Assembly: GCF_000280905.1 (NCBI RefSeq)
Contig: NZ_ALAP01000047.1
Coordinates: forward strand, 1 to 41,184
Origin: Streptomyces sp. AA1529
GTDB lineage: Bacteria; Actinomycetota; Actinomycetes; Streptomycetales; Streptomycetaceae
Length of the DNA stretch: 41,184 bases
Reading direction: 5' to 3'
A program made the translations under genes and the position numbers. Under the pieces are notes generated by a model. It was not told the origin of the DNA. It did no database searches and worked only from the letters and a program-made list of their open reading frames with translations. Every line of letters starts with the position of its first letter. Position 1 is the stretch's first letter. Positions 39,001-41,184 of this stretch are shown here, in pieces.

Positions 39001-41184
39001 TGCGTGGGATCTCGGCTCTGGAGCGGATGTGGTCGAAGGACCAGCGGGCCGCCCGCCTGGGCCCGTTCATGCTGGACACCTTCCGGCACGTGGTCGCCGC
39101 GCATCCCGAGGGCCGCCGGGGTGTGGATCAGGCCGGCTACCGCGCGGTGCTGCGTGCTGCTCGGCTCGTGGTGCCGAACACTCCGCTGACCCGCTTCGTG
39201 GCGATGCCCGCGGTGGAGGATGCCCTCCAGTGGCTGCGGACCGAAGGATGGCCCGGCGGCTGGCACGACCTGGTCACGAGGGTGCTGCGGACGCCTCTGG
39301 GCGGGCCGGCGCAGACCGCCCGGATGTTCTGGGCGCGGGTCAGGACGCACGAACTGCTGCGGCGGCCGGGCGTGGACGAGGCGGTGCTCACCCGGCGGAT
39401 ACTCGGCATGGAGGCGGCCGCCGATGTCGACGACCGGGACCGGGCCCGGGTGCGCACGCTCCTCACTCAGGCGTTCGCCGAAGGCCACGACGCGGCCGAC
39501 TCAGACATCGCCGTCGCGTACGCGCTCAAGCGTCAGGACCTGCTGAGCCTTGCCACCGCGCTGTCGACCGTGGGCCGCGACGACCACCGGGGGGCGGGAC
39601 GCGACTTCACCGGAGAGGTGCCGCAACCGACGCTGGATCTCCGGCAGATCGGGACGCGCGAGGGCCGGCGCCCCGCCCCGTGGCTGGGCCGGAGCCGGCT
39701 CGGCGCGCCCCGCCCGGTGCCCTACGTGGTGCGCGCGAAGGCGGACCCGGCCGAACGGGACCATCTGCTCCTCACCGGCCAGGACGGTACCCGGCGGGTG
39801 ACCCACGGTGAGTTCATGGCGCTGCTCGCCCTGGACCCCGCCCTGACCGGTGCGCAGGACCCCGCTGTGGGAGGCGCCTCGCTGACCGTCGACGTGGTGC
39901 TGGACATCCCGGGGCTGGAGGACCGGGCTCCCTGGCTGGCGGCAAGCCTCGCCCAGCACCTCGGCCGACGCGTGTGGGCCACCAAGGCGCGAATCGGGTT
40001 GGCCGAGGCCGGCGCGGACGCCACCTCGATGCTCAGCCTGGACGCCCCGTACACGGACGACATGTGGACGGAGTACCAGCCCGTCGATCCCGCCTACCCC
40101 GTGGCCGCCCCGCGCGCGGTGCCGGACCCGGTGCCGCCGCACGCGCCGCTGCCGGGTGAGGAGGGAACCGCCCCCGCGCGGCCCTCCCTGCCGACTGCCG
40201 GTGTCCGCGCGATTCCGATGGCGCCCGTGGCGGGGCCCGTACCCGTCACCGAGGCCGCGGCCCCGCATCCGGCAGCCGAGGCCGCGGTGTCCCGTCCGGC
40301 TCCCCGCCCGGCCCCGCCGGCGGCGCTGACCCTGCTGCCCTTCGCGCCCTCCTCCGCGCGGCTGACCCGGGAGCAGGAGGCGTCGATCGGCCAACTGGCG
40401 CGTCGAGTGGCGGCGCTCGACCCGGCCCACCACCTGGACGTGGAGATCACCGGCTACGGCAGCGGTTCGCGCGCGTCGCGGAGCCGGTCCGTGCCGAACC
40501 GGGCGGCAGAGCGGGCGGAGGCGGTGCACACCGCGTTCACCGGGGCGCTGGAGCGGGAACTGGCCGCACGCCGGCCGGAGTGGTCGCCCGCGCGGGTCCG
40601 GCAGCGGGTGGCGGCGGTCGTGACCGTACGCGACGGCGGCGCGGAGCAGGGGGCCGTCCCGCCGGTGCTGGCCGACGGCGACCGACGGGACCAGGCGCTG
40701 ATCCGGGTGGCCACGGTCTCCGCCGAGGAGGCGGAGCGAAAGCTGGCGGCGCTGGACCGCACCGACCCCCGGATGTACGGCAAGTCGCCGTCCAGCCCGG
40801 CGGACCTCGCACGCCGGGTGCTGCAACTGCCCCCGGACGCGGTGGTGGACGACTCGACGAAGCGGGCGCTGGTGGCTCTCCTCGGGGAGGCCGAAGCGGC
40901 CGGGCAGGCCCGCACCCTGGGTGAGCTGGGCGCCTATGTGCTGCGCAAGCCGGGGGTGCTCGACCGGCTGGGCTGGATCGCCCCGAAGCGTGCGCGCCGC
41001 TTCTCCAACCGGCTGGGCGTCCGGGTCCCCGGACTGAACTGGGGCCGCCCGGAAGCGGGTGCGGGCAGCCTCGGCGCGCGCGAGACCCCGGACCGGGAGC
41101 AGGTGCGGCTGGACGCCACGGAGATCGAGGCGTGGCTGCTGTCGGCGGAGGGCCGGGTGGTGGACCGGCGGAACAACTCCGACA
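1..41184 (+). CDS. Giant modular 'lonely Cys'-type polymorphic-toxin-like protein (internal part; both ends missing)
   Basis: One reading frame (codon starts divisible by 3) runs without a stop through the window, 13,727 codons. Bases 1-2 and 41184 belong to codons cut by the edges. No start codon choice is possible. Order seen: tail of an N-terminal head, disordered linker, helical modules H1 and H2, lethal-factor-like metalloprotease, OTU-like domain without Cys, papain-fold domain, modules A1-A6, helical module H3, A7, B1-B3 and part of B4. Homologous modules in the same frame at both ends exclude a frameshift or several joined genes. By memory this matches actinobacterial 'lonely Cys' giant proteins, many with a WXG100-like N-terminus suggesting type VII export; export cannot be shown here. 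The frame has only a handful of TCA/CTA codons and no TTA that I saw, so no bldA control is indicated within this part. The function of the whole is unknown; a secreted antagonistic or developmental protein is an inference. Confidence 0.96.
3..482 (+). other. Tail of N-terminal head domain (WXG100-like/CpnT-like context)
   Basis: Residues 1-160 are unlike the rest of the protein: rich in Asn, Phe and Lys, with amphipathic stretches such as LIQLFNKIGNILKNTF, then RPDPITNTLWHVPVTFLA and a Gly/Ala-rich hydrophobic stretch around bases 270-330 (AGEGLAGFLVVGAVYG) followed by W-rich residues. In remembered relatives this kind of segment (RPDPxTNTL, then a hydrophobic Gly/Ala segment) follows a WXG100-like or CpnT-like N-terminal domain, which would lie upstream of the window. 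That domain is tied to type VII (ESX) export and channel formation in mycobacterial CpnT. The sequence shown does not include it, so the assignment is an inference. The hydrophobic stretch is too short and glycine-rich to call a definite membrane helix. Confidence 0.5.
483..1568 (+). other. Long disordered Pro/Gly/Gln/Asp-rich linker
   Basis: Residues 161-522 are low-complexity: PPPPY and PPAY boxes (around 543-700), an acidic patch YDSGYESDTGSTDSD (about 732-777), Leu/Pro repeats near 815-895, and a Gln/Ser/Gly/Asp-rich tract from about 1190 to 1500. There are no cysteines and no predicted secondary-structure pattern. It separates the N-terminal head from the first helical module, as expected for a flexible spacer in a multidomain secreted protein. 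The acidic YESD-type patch recurs in later linkers (9760, 36730), so linkers as well as domains share ancestry or composition. The full stretch is coding. Confidence 0.8.
1569..2160 (+). repeat. Helical module H1 (first of three copies)
   Basis: About residues 523-720. The copy starts with AQRRWIAEQLADADV, then a loop, a helix around 1850-1910 (ASERIWQSAYEDFAAAAAE), the segment AWESALTLVLPPGPHPASAD, then SRYAGAEFRGAVRKVAEHLL. H2 (about 2676-3230) and H3 (about 26118-26690) repeat the same order: (R)xWIA/WLA, xTA(R)RxWxxAxxxFA, AWxxAxxLVLPLELH, then RYxxxxFRxAVRxVAxxLL. The pattern is all-helical with a conserved LVLPLELH-like core. H1 lacks the coiled-coil lead-in that precedes H2 and H3. I do not recognise a catalytic motif and cannot assign a function; a packing or adaptor role is a guess. 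Confidence 0.72.
2161..2400 (+). other. Thr/Pro/Ala-rich linker between H1 and H2
   Basis: Residues 721-800 are Thr/Ser/Pro/Gly/Ala-rich with scattered Asp and Glu and no regular secondary-structure pattern. It joins H1 to the coiled coil that opens H2. No motif is recognised. Confidence 0.7.
2401..3240 (+). repeat. Helical module H2 with coiled-coil lead-in
   Basis: Residues 801-1080. A predicted coiled coil (about 2401-2640) has heptad-like Ala/Leu/Asp spacing (ETQIALARADFDAARADF) and ends in LRELGVDPTAWD. The same ending style, LLDLGVPPADL, is seen before H3. The conserved core then follows: AAERRWIASRVTAADLP at about 2685, ANMARRTWQEAYADFAR at about 2935, AWDTAMGLVLPLELHPVEAL at about 3045 and YVRAVREVADLLAED at about 3123. 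No active-site residues stand out. It lies immediately before the metalloprotease domain. The function is unknown; it is assigned as a repeat only because H1 and H3 share the order of motifs. Confidence 0.72.
3261..4260 (+). other. Lethal-factor-like (ATLF/M34-type) zinc metalloprotease domain
   Basis: Residues about 1087-1420. The zinc motif is HEFAH at 3870-3884 (residues 1290-1294), preceded by GYSDAS as in gluzincins. The likely third ligand is Glu 1364 (base 4092) in DEYEYFAQ, with a Tyr exactly seven residues before it (base 4071). This is the same Tyr-to-Glu spacing as Tyr728 and Glu735 in anthrax lethal factor. Upstream are the strand GFRAVVIPRDRPLTDF (about 3648) and EENLLGEETS (about 3798). 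Downstream is AYLGTNTGTDPYTGQPHNNG and a C-terminal ALLPLLERLYGP. All expected catalytic residues are present, so I predict an active endopeptidase; the substrate is unknown. The HExxH-to-Glu distance (74 residues) is longer than in lethal factor. It could cleave a target protein or process this giant protein itself. Confidence 0.85.
4261..4559 (+). other. Acidic Thr/Pro/Ala-rich linker
   Basis: Residues 1421-1519 alternate Thr, Pro, Asp, Glu and Ala with a repeated theme of VLPED/VLPLD followed by TTADET or TSAEET (about 4390-4490). It looks disordered. It separates the metalloprotease from the OTU-like domain. No other motif is seen. Confidence 0.7.
4560..5430 (+). other. OTU-like domain lacking the catalytic Cys (probable pseudo-enzyme)
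   Basis: Residues about 1520-1810. The start has the OTU layout: a strand PLPVPQ, then DGESMLSAVL at 4665-4694, where OTU-family proteases carry DGNC(L/F)xxA. Here the N-C pair is replaced by E-S (Ser at 4674). A helical middle (4690-5150) leads to WTDHWNSAEGEAFLPLLAHV (about 5148), VRIEIFRAD and VELFHTTSY, which mirror the second half of an OTU fold (W..xxE..xxLA..xgv.I.i..., then a His near the end). OTU domains cleave ubiquitin or related proteins in eukaryotes, and in bacteria occur in toxins and effectors. With no Cys anywhere in this segment, thiol catalysis is not possible; binding or structural use is an inference. Similar domains with an intact DGNC, remembered from related giant proteins, support the assignment. 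Confidence 0.55.
5520..6100 (+). other. Papain-fold toxin / glutamine-deamidase-like domain
   Basis: Residues about 1840-2033. It begins with a helix (WSDLRELADEVIARG), then GPCAGLVRRLTDRLFPGG with Cys at 5601 (residue 1867). Then come a loop, a strand TLAVVLAGNQ, and GHAWTAYRL with His at 5835 (residue 1945). The strand VAWVN follows, with Asn at 5892 where relatives usually have Asp; papain itself uses Asn as third residue. The C-terminal part is AVLVDPSGRVRPNAL. This order (Cys, 78 residues, His in GHA, then V-x-W-V/I-D/N) fits the Tox-PL/papain-fold toxin group, which includes glutamine deamidases and peptidases of polymorphic toxins. Cys and His are intact, so activity is plausible. It is internal, not at the C-terminus where cargo domains usually sit. 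Confidence 0.7.
6101..6420 (+). other. Pro/Ala/Ser-rich linker before A1 with VLTRPV motif
   Basis: Residues 2034-2139 are Pro/Ala/Gly/Ser-rich. VLTRPV lies at 6177-6194, a variant of the RVFARPVD-type motif found before modules A2-A6. A short acidic run SSDMSMDSSEDEQGE just precedes the module. Otherwise it is low complexity. Confidence 0.7.
6420..9360 (+). repeat. Module A1 (type A, His/Cys dyad intact)
   Basis: About 980 residues. Order of blocks, shared with A2-A7: N-terminal helices ending near ELSAYHLATHG; GWNW (6780) and a strand-rich block; DLLLAMP around 7041; DPDTVRAV and YWPLVGDDNRLIGYASMDF; then the putative caspase-like core with AHG (His 7536) and DHCYG (Cys 7674), 46 residues apart; GADPLF; a helical block with QTLGLVRVLRAAF and GIGALELMR (8199); AIAAGRDPDDLAALASFDLE; and a C-terminal block FVYHAREGYAPTGAFADLASRDP. 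A1 is the most divergent A module in the segment after the Cys, where the usual ANE.GR.VYA strand is weak. By memory, each such module is a 'lonely Cys' domain. The enzymatic role is inferred from the His/Cys context only. Confidence 0.8.
9361..10140 (+). other. Ser/Asp/Glu-rich linker with a 21-Ser run and basic cluster
   Basis: Residues 3120-3379. From about 9475 it becomes Ser/Glu/Asp-rich. The codons 9555-9617 encode 21 consecutive serines, using alternating TCC/AGC/AGT/TCG. It then grades into GYSSGSTTGSE and GYESDLDSETDEE. Just upstream, PPRKRARF (9435-9458) is a tight basic cluster. After 9820 it is Ala/Pro-rich, with RVLTQPV at 9927-9947, a version of the pre-module motif. Such SD-rich tracts act as extended stalks in surface proteins such as MSCRAMMs; a stalk role here is an inference. 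The run causes no frame change. Confidence 0.85.
10141..12930 (+). repeat. Module A2 (type A, His/Cys dyad intact; paired with A4)
   Basis: About 930 residues with the full A layout. Landmarks: LARLDTLRKKH (10242), RGWDWNRP (about 10500), VPPEVFFELM, DVPVLLAMSE (10779), LQDALADRHDRDVWAPNG, PEIAYPLAGSDHRLNAFISM. The core strand VFVNYHGGAG has His at 11268, and LALLSCFGAMPGG has Cys at 11406, 46 residues apart. Then ADPLSEPAAGQYVANEADR, LRLVRALRLVFGADV, GIGSLEMRR, AEFLRTIQDEGEF, and a C-terminal block with FVYDLADDEP, ILSRNTGKWTWGS and LAVYPD. It is closer to A4 than to its neighbours A1 or A3 in the N-terminal half and in the IQDEGEF helix. It is predicted to hold an intact caspase/CHAT-like dyad; the substrate is unknown. 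Confidence 0.82.
12931..13289 (+). other. Pro/Ala-rich linker with RVFARPVD motif before A3
   Basis: Residues 4310-4429 are Pro/Thr/Ser/Gly-rich and disordered-looking. RVFARPVD lies at 13122-13145. The DNA at 13113-13146 differs at only one of 34 bases from 16167-16200 in the linker before A4. This conservation inside an otherwise diverged low-complexity linker is unusual. No cysteine and no catalytic motif is present. Confidence 0.75.
13290..16075 (+). repeat. Module A3 (type A, His/Cys dyad intact; paired with A5)
   Basis: About 930 residues. Landmarks: AMRRLDRLRARTPDLRDG, RGWDWTREG, PFEAFTELMEFDAGHRKLA, DVPFLVAVPD, HLPDGLALRF, SRWLVRDPQTARG, REVAYPLVGSDHRVFGFISID. The core has PFFSSMHGTPG with His at 14367 and LVLEECFRG with Cys at 14505, 46 apart. 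Here the Gly after Cys is two residues on (C-F-R-G) instead of C-F-G. Then DPLEDMAGAQHIANETGRPVYA, LRLVRALRVVFGADV and GIGALEARRQADPALNRPG. An acidic insert DDDSDSDLDSDSDAESDSD (about 15246-15305) is specific to this module. It ends with FVYAGRGG, LADHTGKTFWGS and LAVYPQ. N-terminal blocks match A5 best, but the GIGALEARR helix matches A4, suggesting local recombination. Confidence 0.82.
16076..16389 (+). other. Linker before A4 with RVFARPVD and RRGSRQ motifs
   Basis: Residues 5359-5462 are Pro/Ala/Gly-rich. RVFARPVD lies at 16176-16199, followed by a basic stretch MPRRGSRQ around 16302-16325. The linker before A5 has the same order: RVFARPVD, then VSRRGSRQ. The linkers before A4 and A5 are therefore duplicates, not random spacers. 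Confidence 0.7.
16390..19185 (+). repeat. Module A4 (type A, His/Cys dyad intact; paired with A2)
   Basis: About 930 residues. Landmarks: LARLERLRAKVPELRDG, RGWDWNRPRVPVSADVTR, PSEVFFELMEFD, DVPVLLAMSD (about 17025), LQDALALRHDRDVWAPTG, REIAFPLADADHRLNAFISMD. The core is LYANFHGGAG with His at 17517 and VVLLSCFGAMPGG with Cys at 17655, 46 residues apart. Then ADPLTDPAVGQYAANEAER, LRLERALRLVFGPDV, GIGALEARRQADPALNRPG, AEFLRSIQDEGEF, NTDEYDMPWGRSFG, FFYDLADDQP, IARNTGKPVWGS and IAVYPS. It shares long stretches with A2, including GWDWNRPRVP, LTAESD and the IQDEGEF helix. The dyad is intact, so it is a candidate active domain. Confidence 0.82.
19186..19664 (+). other. Linker before A5 with RVFARPVD and RRGSRQ motifs
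   Basis: Residues 6396-6554 are Pro/Ala/Ser/Arg-rich. RVFARPVDS starts at 19449, and VSRRGSRQ lies at about 19569-19592, as in the linker before A4. The rest is low-complexity coding sequence with no other motif seen. Confidence 0.7.
19665..22385 (+). repeat. Module A5 (type A, His/Cys dyad intact; paired with A3)
   Basis: About 905 residues. Landmarks: LAVLERLRSQVPALRSG, QGWDWTGLPADLDLSRSG, PHEVFVELTELDEGHRKLP, HLPDGLAMRHGRRVWAPTG, SRWLVRDPQTARA, ADVDWSRREIAFPLVGEDHR. The core is LFGNNHGGAG with His at 20766 and LVLLNCYGG with Cys at 20904, 46 apart. Then ADPLADVAYGQLVANETGRTVYA, LRLVRALRLVFGARV, GIGALELMRSRDPALNQPG and LARNTGKTWWGS (about 22227). A second, non-motif cysteine (base 22077) lies in the loop before PPPFVYG; it is the only Cys in the window outside an active-site-like context. 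The dyad is intact and catalysis is plausible. Confidence 0.82.
22386..22640 (+). other. Linker before A6 with RVVTRPV motif
   Basis: Residues 7462-7546 are Ala/Pro/Ser/Thr-rich. RVVTRPV at 22500-22520 is the local version of the pre-module motif. It is a short, otherwise featureless disordered-looking spacer. Confidence 0.65.
22641..25560 (+). repeat. Module A6 (type A, degenerate: His and Cys both lost)
   Basis: About 970 residues with clear A-type order: LAALDRLREQVPELRGG, RGWEWTPWRVPADADLSR, VDVLVELLAFDPVLP, RWLLRDPATVYAADRL, VIGADHRFWGFVS. At the core, the His-Gly of other modules is Arg-Ser (VLVDLRSVPDSTAW, Arg at 23742) and the Cys is Ala (VVLSAHQSRPG, Ala at 23883). The surrounding ESGRRIAHQVALSGLPPAHP is well kept. 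Downstream are GQFAANDAGRTLYY, LRLVSALRLALG, GIGALERMREADPAFDPPG and LAAHGLETGGALAPDTLL, then a Pro/Gln-rich insert at about 24960-25050 and a C-terminal block FVYVVDPAALG and LYRSEVTGRYTVALYPEPG. I infer a fold-competent but catalytically dead module. Confidence 0.8.
25561..25814 (+). repeat. Linker with SLPDTA hexapeptide tandem repeat
   Basis: Residues about 8520-8604. A Glu/Ala-rich start (TAEEEAAEEEEAAE, about 25605) leads to tandem SLPDT units at 25686, 25722, 25740, 25758 and 25776. The last four are spaced 18 bases apart as SLPDT-A or SLPDT-L. Codons vary at third positions (TCG/TCC, CTG/TTG, CCG/CCC, GAC/GAT), so the repeat is old or selected at protein level. It is bounded by TLPPQ on both sides. 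It is probably a flexible spacer. Confidence 0.85.
25815..26700 (+). repeat. Helical module H3 with coiled-coil lead-in
   Basis: Residues about 8605-8900. A coiled coil (25815-26005, e.g. QRMLAVLREAVAAAESATRA) ends LLDLGVPPADLV, as in H2. Then come AHREWLARELTGADLPAGLP (26118), RVLLSGFAPLPQAQLRML, NTARRLWDAARQEFADERLA, RAWTAAVSLVLPLELHDVSA (about 26487), and SRYAGSDFRAAVRLVAEHLL. These match H1 and H2 block for block. H1/H2 lie about 23 kb upstream, before the enzyme cluster, so this copy is displaced into the middle of the A array, between A6 and A7. The function is unknown. Confidence 0.75.
26701..27235 (+). other. Acidic Ser/Asp/Glu-rich linker before A7
   Basis: Residues 8901-9078 contain two acidic serine-rich tracts. 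The first (about 26703-26768) is mostly S-D/E-x repeats. The second (about 26913-27070) contains SSSEYESSSEEEADSG and SGSDSGSEADSGSDSEPGSG. Between them is a hydrophobic-basic stretch. PVWPTNAPP (about 27132) precedes the module; PTNAPP recurs before B1 (30132). The composition resembles extended SD-repeat stalks. Confidence 0.8.
27236..30065 (+). repeat. Module A7 (type A, His/Cys dyad intact; last type A)
   Basis: About 940 residues. Landmarks: LLKRLDTLRSADRELSSG, RGWDWTAGG, VPPEVFLALQGLDP, LPYLLAMSEG, SWLMRDPETAAAAV, and GGRVNGFVSLP. The core is FFAIMHGKPG with His at 28338 and LVLMNCYGSRARG with Cys at 28479, 47 residues apart. After the Cys the usual ADPL is FDALAP, followed by VAQLSATDTGMIVYAAG. 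Then LRLVHALRLVFG, GMGALERMRRADPSLDRPG, VRRAVAAGRDERDFDALASFDLE and LLTDEAGRFWGRRL. The C-terminal block has VVYTAEDG, FARNTGKSNWTS and TVAVFPE. The phrase LASFDLE...LLTD is shared with A1, so A1 and A7 flank the more uniform A2-A6 group. Confidence 0.82.
30066..30215 (+). other. Linker between A7 and B1 with PTNAPP
   Basis: Residues 10022-10071 are a short Pro/Ala/Val-rich linker with VLPTNAPP (about 30126), echoing PVWPTNAPP before A7. It marks the change from type A to type B modules. Confidence 0.6.
30216..33245 (+). repeat. Module B1 (type B, OmpA-like start, His/Cys dyad intact)
   Basis: About 1,010 residues. It opens with an OmpA-like segment (30216-30545): VPFSGGRVKLSADER, VKIVAFADG and RARAVAAVFREEL. 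Then helices with RKVLHLSSRTAV, LAAFHLQQPTVLDRLG, VPGLNWTDRP; DPVVLLVPFANRYNELLLRMIA with TGRTVWSYSGE (31149-31257); NPATGALSAEHALPVPPG; DFGHG with His at 31605; and KWLSLTRCW with Cys at 31737, 44 apart. After that: VVDPLRDVSEGQAMANEA, LLLLRALKLTFGRDV, AAALEGMWRTDPRLS, VDQAGYRAVLDAAR, FWARVEAHELLA, GRDFTG, and PYLVRAELDPAD with VVLDIPELDRRAP. Many blocks align with type A (ADPL..ANE, LRLVRALRLVFG, GIGALE.M). It is probably a caspase/CHAT-like module of a second subfamily. Confidence 0.8.
33246..33470 (+). other. Linker between B1 and B2 with GPVFTAPAT motif
   Basis: Residues 11082-11156 are Pro/Ala/Gly-rich, opening SVPDPLPEHAPLPAEG. The same phrase opens the linkers after B2 (SLPDPVPPHAPLPGEE, about 36564) and B3 (AVPDPVPPHAPLPGEE, about 40116). 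GPVFTAPAT (33402) recurs before B3 (36966). Confidence 0.75.
33471..36560 (+). repeat. Module B2 (type B, His/Cys dyad intact)
   Basis: About 1,030 residues in the same order as B1. OmpA-like start: LLPFRGGALELSEDERESV (about 33486), VRIVGRGNG, RADAVAAALREEL. Then ASWILHLHPDTKVDDA, LAAFHLRQPGVVDRLG, VPGLNWTRD; PIVVSALPAHFHHELLLRMIA with TGRTVWSHNGE (34464-34560); NPATGSVSPEGALPTPPG; DFGHG with His at 34905; SWISIARCW with Cys at 35040, 45 apart. Then FVPDPLREISPGQRAANRS, VLVLVRALKLTFGRDV, AAALEQMWRGDPRLS, VDQAGYRDALAAA, AFWARVKAEEVLG, LTRAFAEGRDAA, ARDFSG, PYLIRAELDPAD and VVLDIPELNRRAPEL. The dyad is intact. Confidence 0.82.
36561..37035 (+). other. Acidic linker between B2 and B3
   Basis: Residues 12187-12344. 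It starts SLPDPVPPHAPLPGEE, then has a Ser/Asp/Glu tract (about 36724-36860: YDSDRVSDRDSEVSSVFDSV and TDTESEPDAEADEQD), then VPVAPEMMP and GPVFTAPAT (36966). The tract begins AEAGYDSD, close to AEAGYESD in the linker before A2 (about 9756). It is disordered in appearance. Confidence 0.75.
37036..40110 (+). repeat. Module B3 (type B, His/Cys dyad intact)
   Basis: About 1,025 residues. The OmpA-like start is the clearest copy: LPTLRFRTASADLQADEREE, PIEITGYSNGLGGLSRRPLA, KRRAAAVKAAFLSVL. Then RRILHLAPDRPVDDG, VAVFHLSRPGVLERLG; PIVLALSYGTRHNRMLMRLLA with TGRTVWAHSGE (38007-38112); NPATGTFSAEYELPVPDG; LAGHG with His at 38454; AWISLDRCWSG with Cys at 38586, 44 apart. Then FVADPLRDLSVAQRAANKT, LVLLRALKFTFGRDV, GISALERMWSKD, VDQAGYRAVLRAAR, MFWARVRTHELLR, GRDFTGE, PYVVRAKADPAE and VVLDIPGLEDRAP. 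The VPGLNW block of B1/B2 is eroded here to FGLNGAV. The dyad is intact. Confidence 0.82.
40111..40325 (+). other. Linker between B3 and B4
   Basis: Residues 13370-13441. It opens AVPDPVPPHAPLPGEE, as after B1 and B2, then becomes Pro/Ala/Val-rich (MAPVAGPVPVTEAAAP). The GPVFTAPAT motif of the B2 and B3 linkers is reduced to GPVPVTEAA. Confidence 0.7.
40326..41184 (+). repeat. Module B4 (type B, cut off by window end)
   Basis: Only the first 286 or so residues are visible. The OmpA-like start is present: LTLLPFAPSSARLTREQEAS, LDVEITGYGSGSRASRSRS, RAEAVHTAFTGALEREL. Then come LARRVLQLPPDAVVDDSTK (40803), TLGELGAYVLRKPGVLDRLG, RARRFSNRLGVRVPGLNW (about 40989-41042), matching B1/B2. The His-Gly and Cys core would lie roughly 0.6-0.7 kb beyond the window. 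The frame is still open at the last base, so the array continues. Confidence 0.8.

Noticed and set aside
23313..39488. Minus-strand open frame of 5,391 codons
   Set aside because: It is exactly in register with the plus-strand codons and exists because the sense frame lacks TCA/CTA/TTA. Its product is Arg/Pro/Gly/His-rich without any recognisable domain, whereas the plus frame has repeated conserved modules.
1..41184. Polyketide or nonribosomal peptide megasynthase, suggested by gene size and actinobacterial GC content
   Set aside because: No ketosynthase, acyltransferase, adenylation, condensation or carrier-protein motifs in any module; cysteines lie only in the HG...C cores and the papain-like site.
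6420..41184. RHS/YD-repeat or filamentous haemagglutinin-type toxin stalk
   Set aside because: No YD-repeat signatures or short beta-helix repeats; the repeats are large (about 900-1,020 residues), mixed helix and strand, and Cys-bearing.

Overview
The whole window lies inside one enormous plus-strand gene. Reading codons that start at positions divisible by three, the frame is open from base 3 to base 41183. That is 13,727 codons, and I saw no stop, no start and no intergenic gap. Both ends of the gene lie outside the window, so the full protein is longer still. Residue n of this partial protein starts at base 3n, and that numbering is used throughout. The very high GC content, near-exclusive G/C third positions, and almost complete lack of TCA, CTA and TTA codons point to Streptomyces or a close actinobacterial relative. 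The protein belongs to the giant actinobacterial proteins that automated annotation calls 'lonely Cys domain' proteins or large polymorphic-toxin-like proteins. I recognise this from remembered family sequence, not from a search.

Layout. Bases 3-480 are the tail of an N-terminal head resembling the segment after a WXG100-like/CpnT-like domain in type VII-associated proteins. A long Pro/Gly/Gln/Asp-rich linker follows. Next come two helical modules (H1, H2). After them is a cluster of enzyme-like domains: an anthrax-lethal-factor-like zinc metalloprotease (HEFAH at 3870-3884), an OTU-like domain whose expected Cys is Ser, and a papain-fold toxin/deamidase-like domain (Cys 5601, His 5835). From about 6420 the protein is an array of modules of about 900-1,020 residues plus linkers: seven of type A (A1-A7), then type B (B1-B3 complete, B4 cut by the window end). 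A third helical module (H3) sits between A6 and A7. Linkers are Pro/Ala-rich, several with Ser/Asp/Glu-rich stretches, one with 21 consecutive serines and one with an SLPDTA tandem repeat.

The most interesting signal is in the module array. Each complete A and B module contains a strand-His-Gly followed 44-47 residues later by a strand-Cys (C-F/Y-G in most A modules, R-C-W in B). This is the spacing and context of the His/Cys dyad in caspase-fold (clan CD, CHAT-like) peptidases. Nine of ten complete modules keep both residues and the tenth (A6) has lost both. I count only 11 cysteines in the 13,727 residues: nine are these module cysteines and one is the papain-like Cys. I infer that the gene encodes a tandem array of caspase/CHAT-like domains behind a metalloprotease and deamidase head. 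A short motif (RVFARPVD and variants) recurs in the linker before modules A1-A6 and could be a processing or docking site.

Because everything is coding, the window holds no promoter, ribosome binding site, terminator, RNA gene, mobile element or CRISPR array that I can support.
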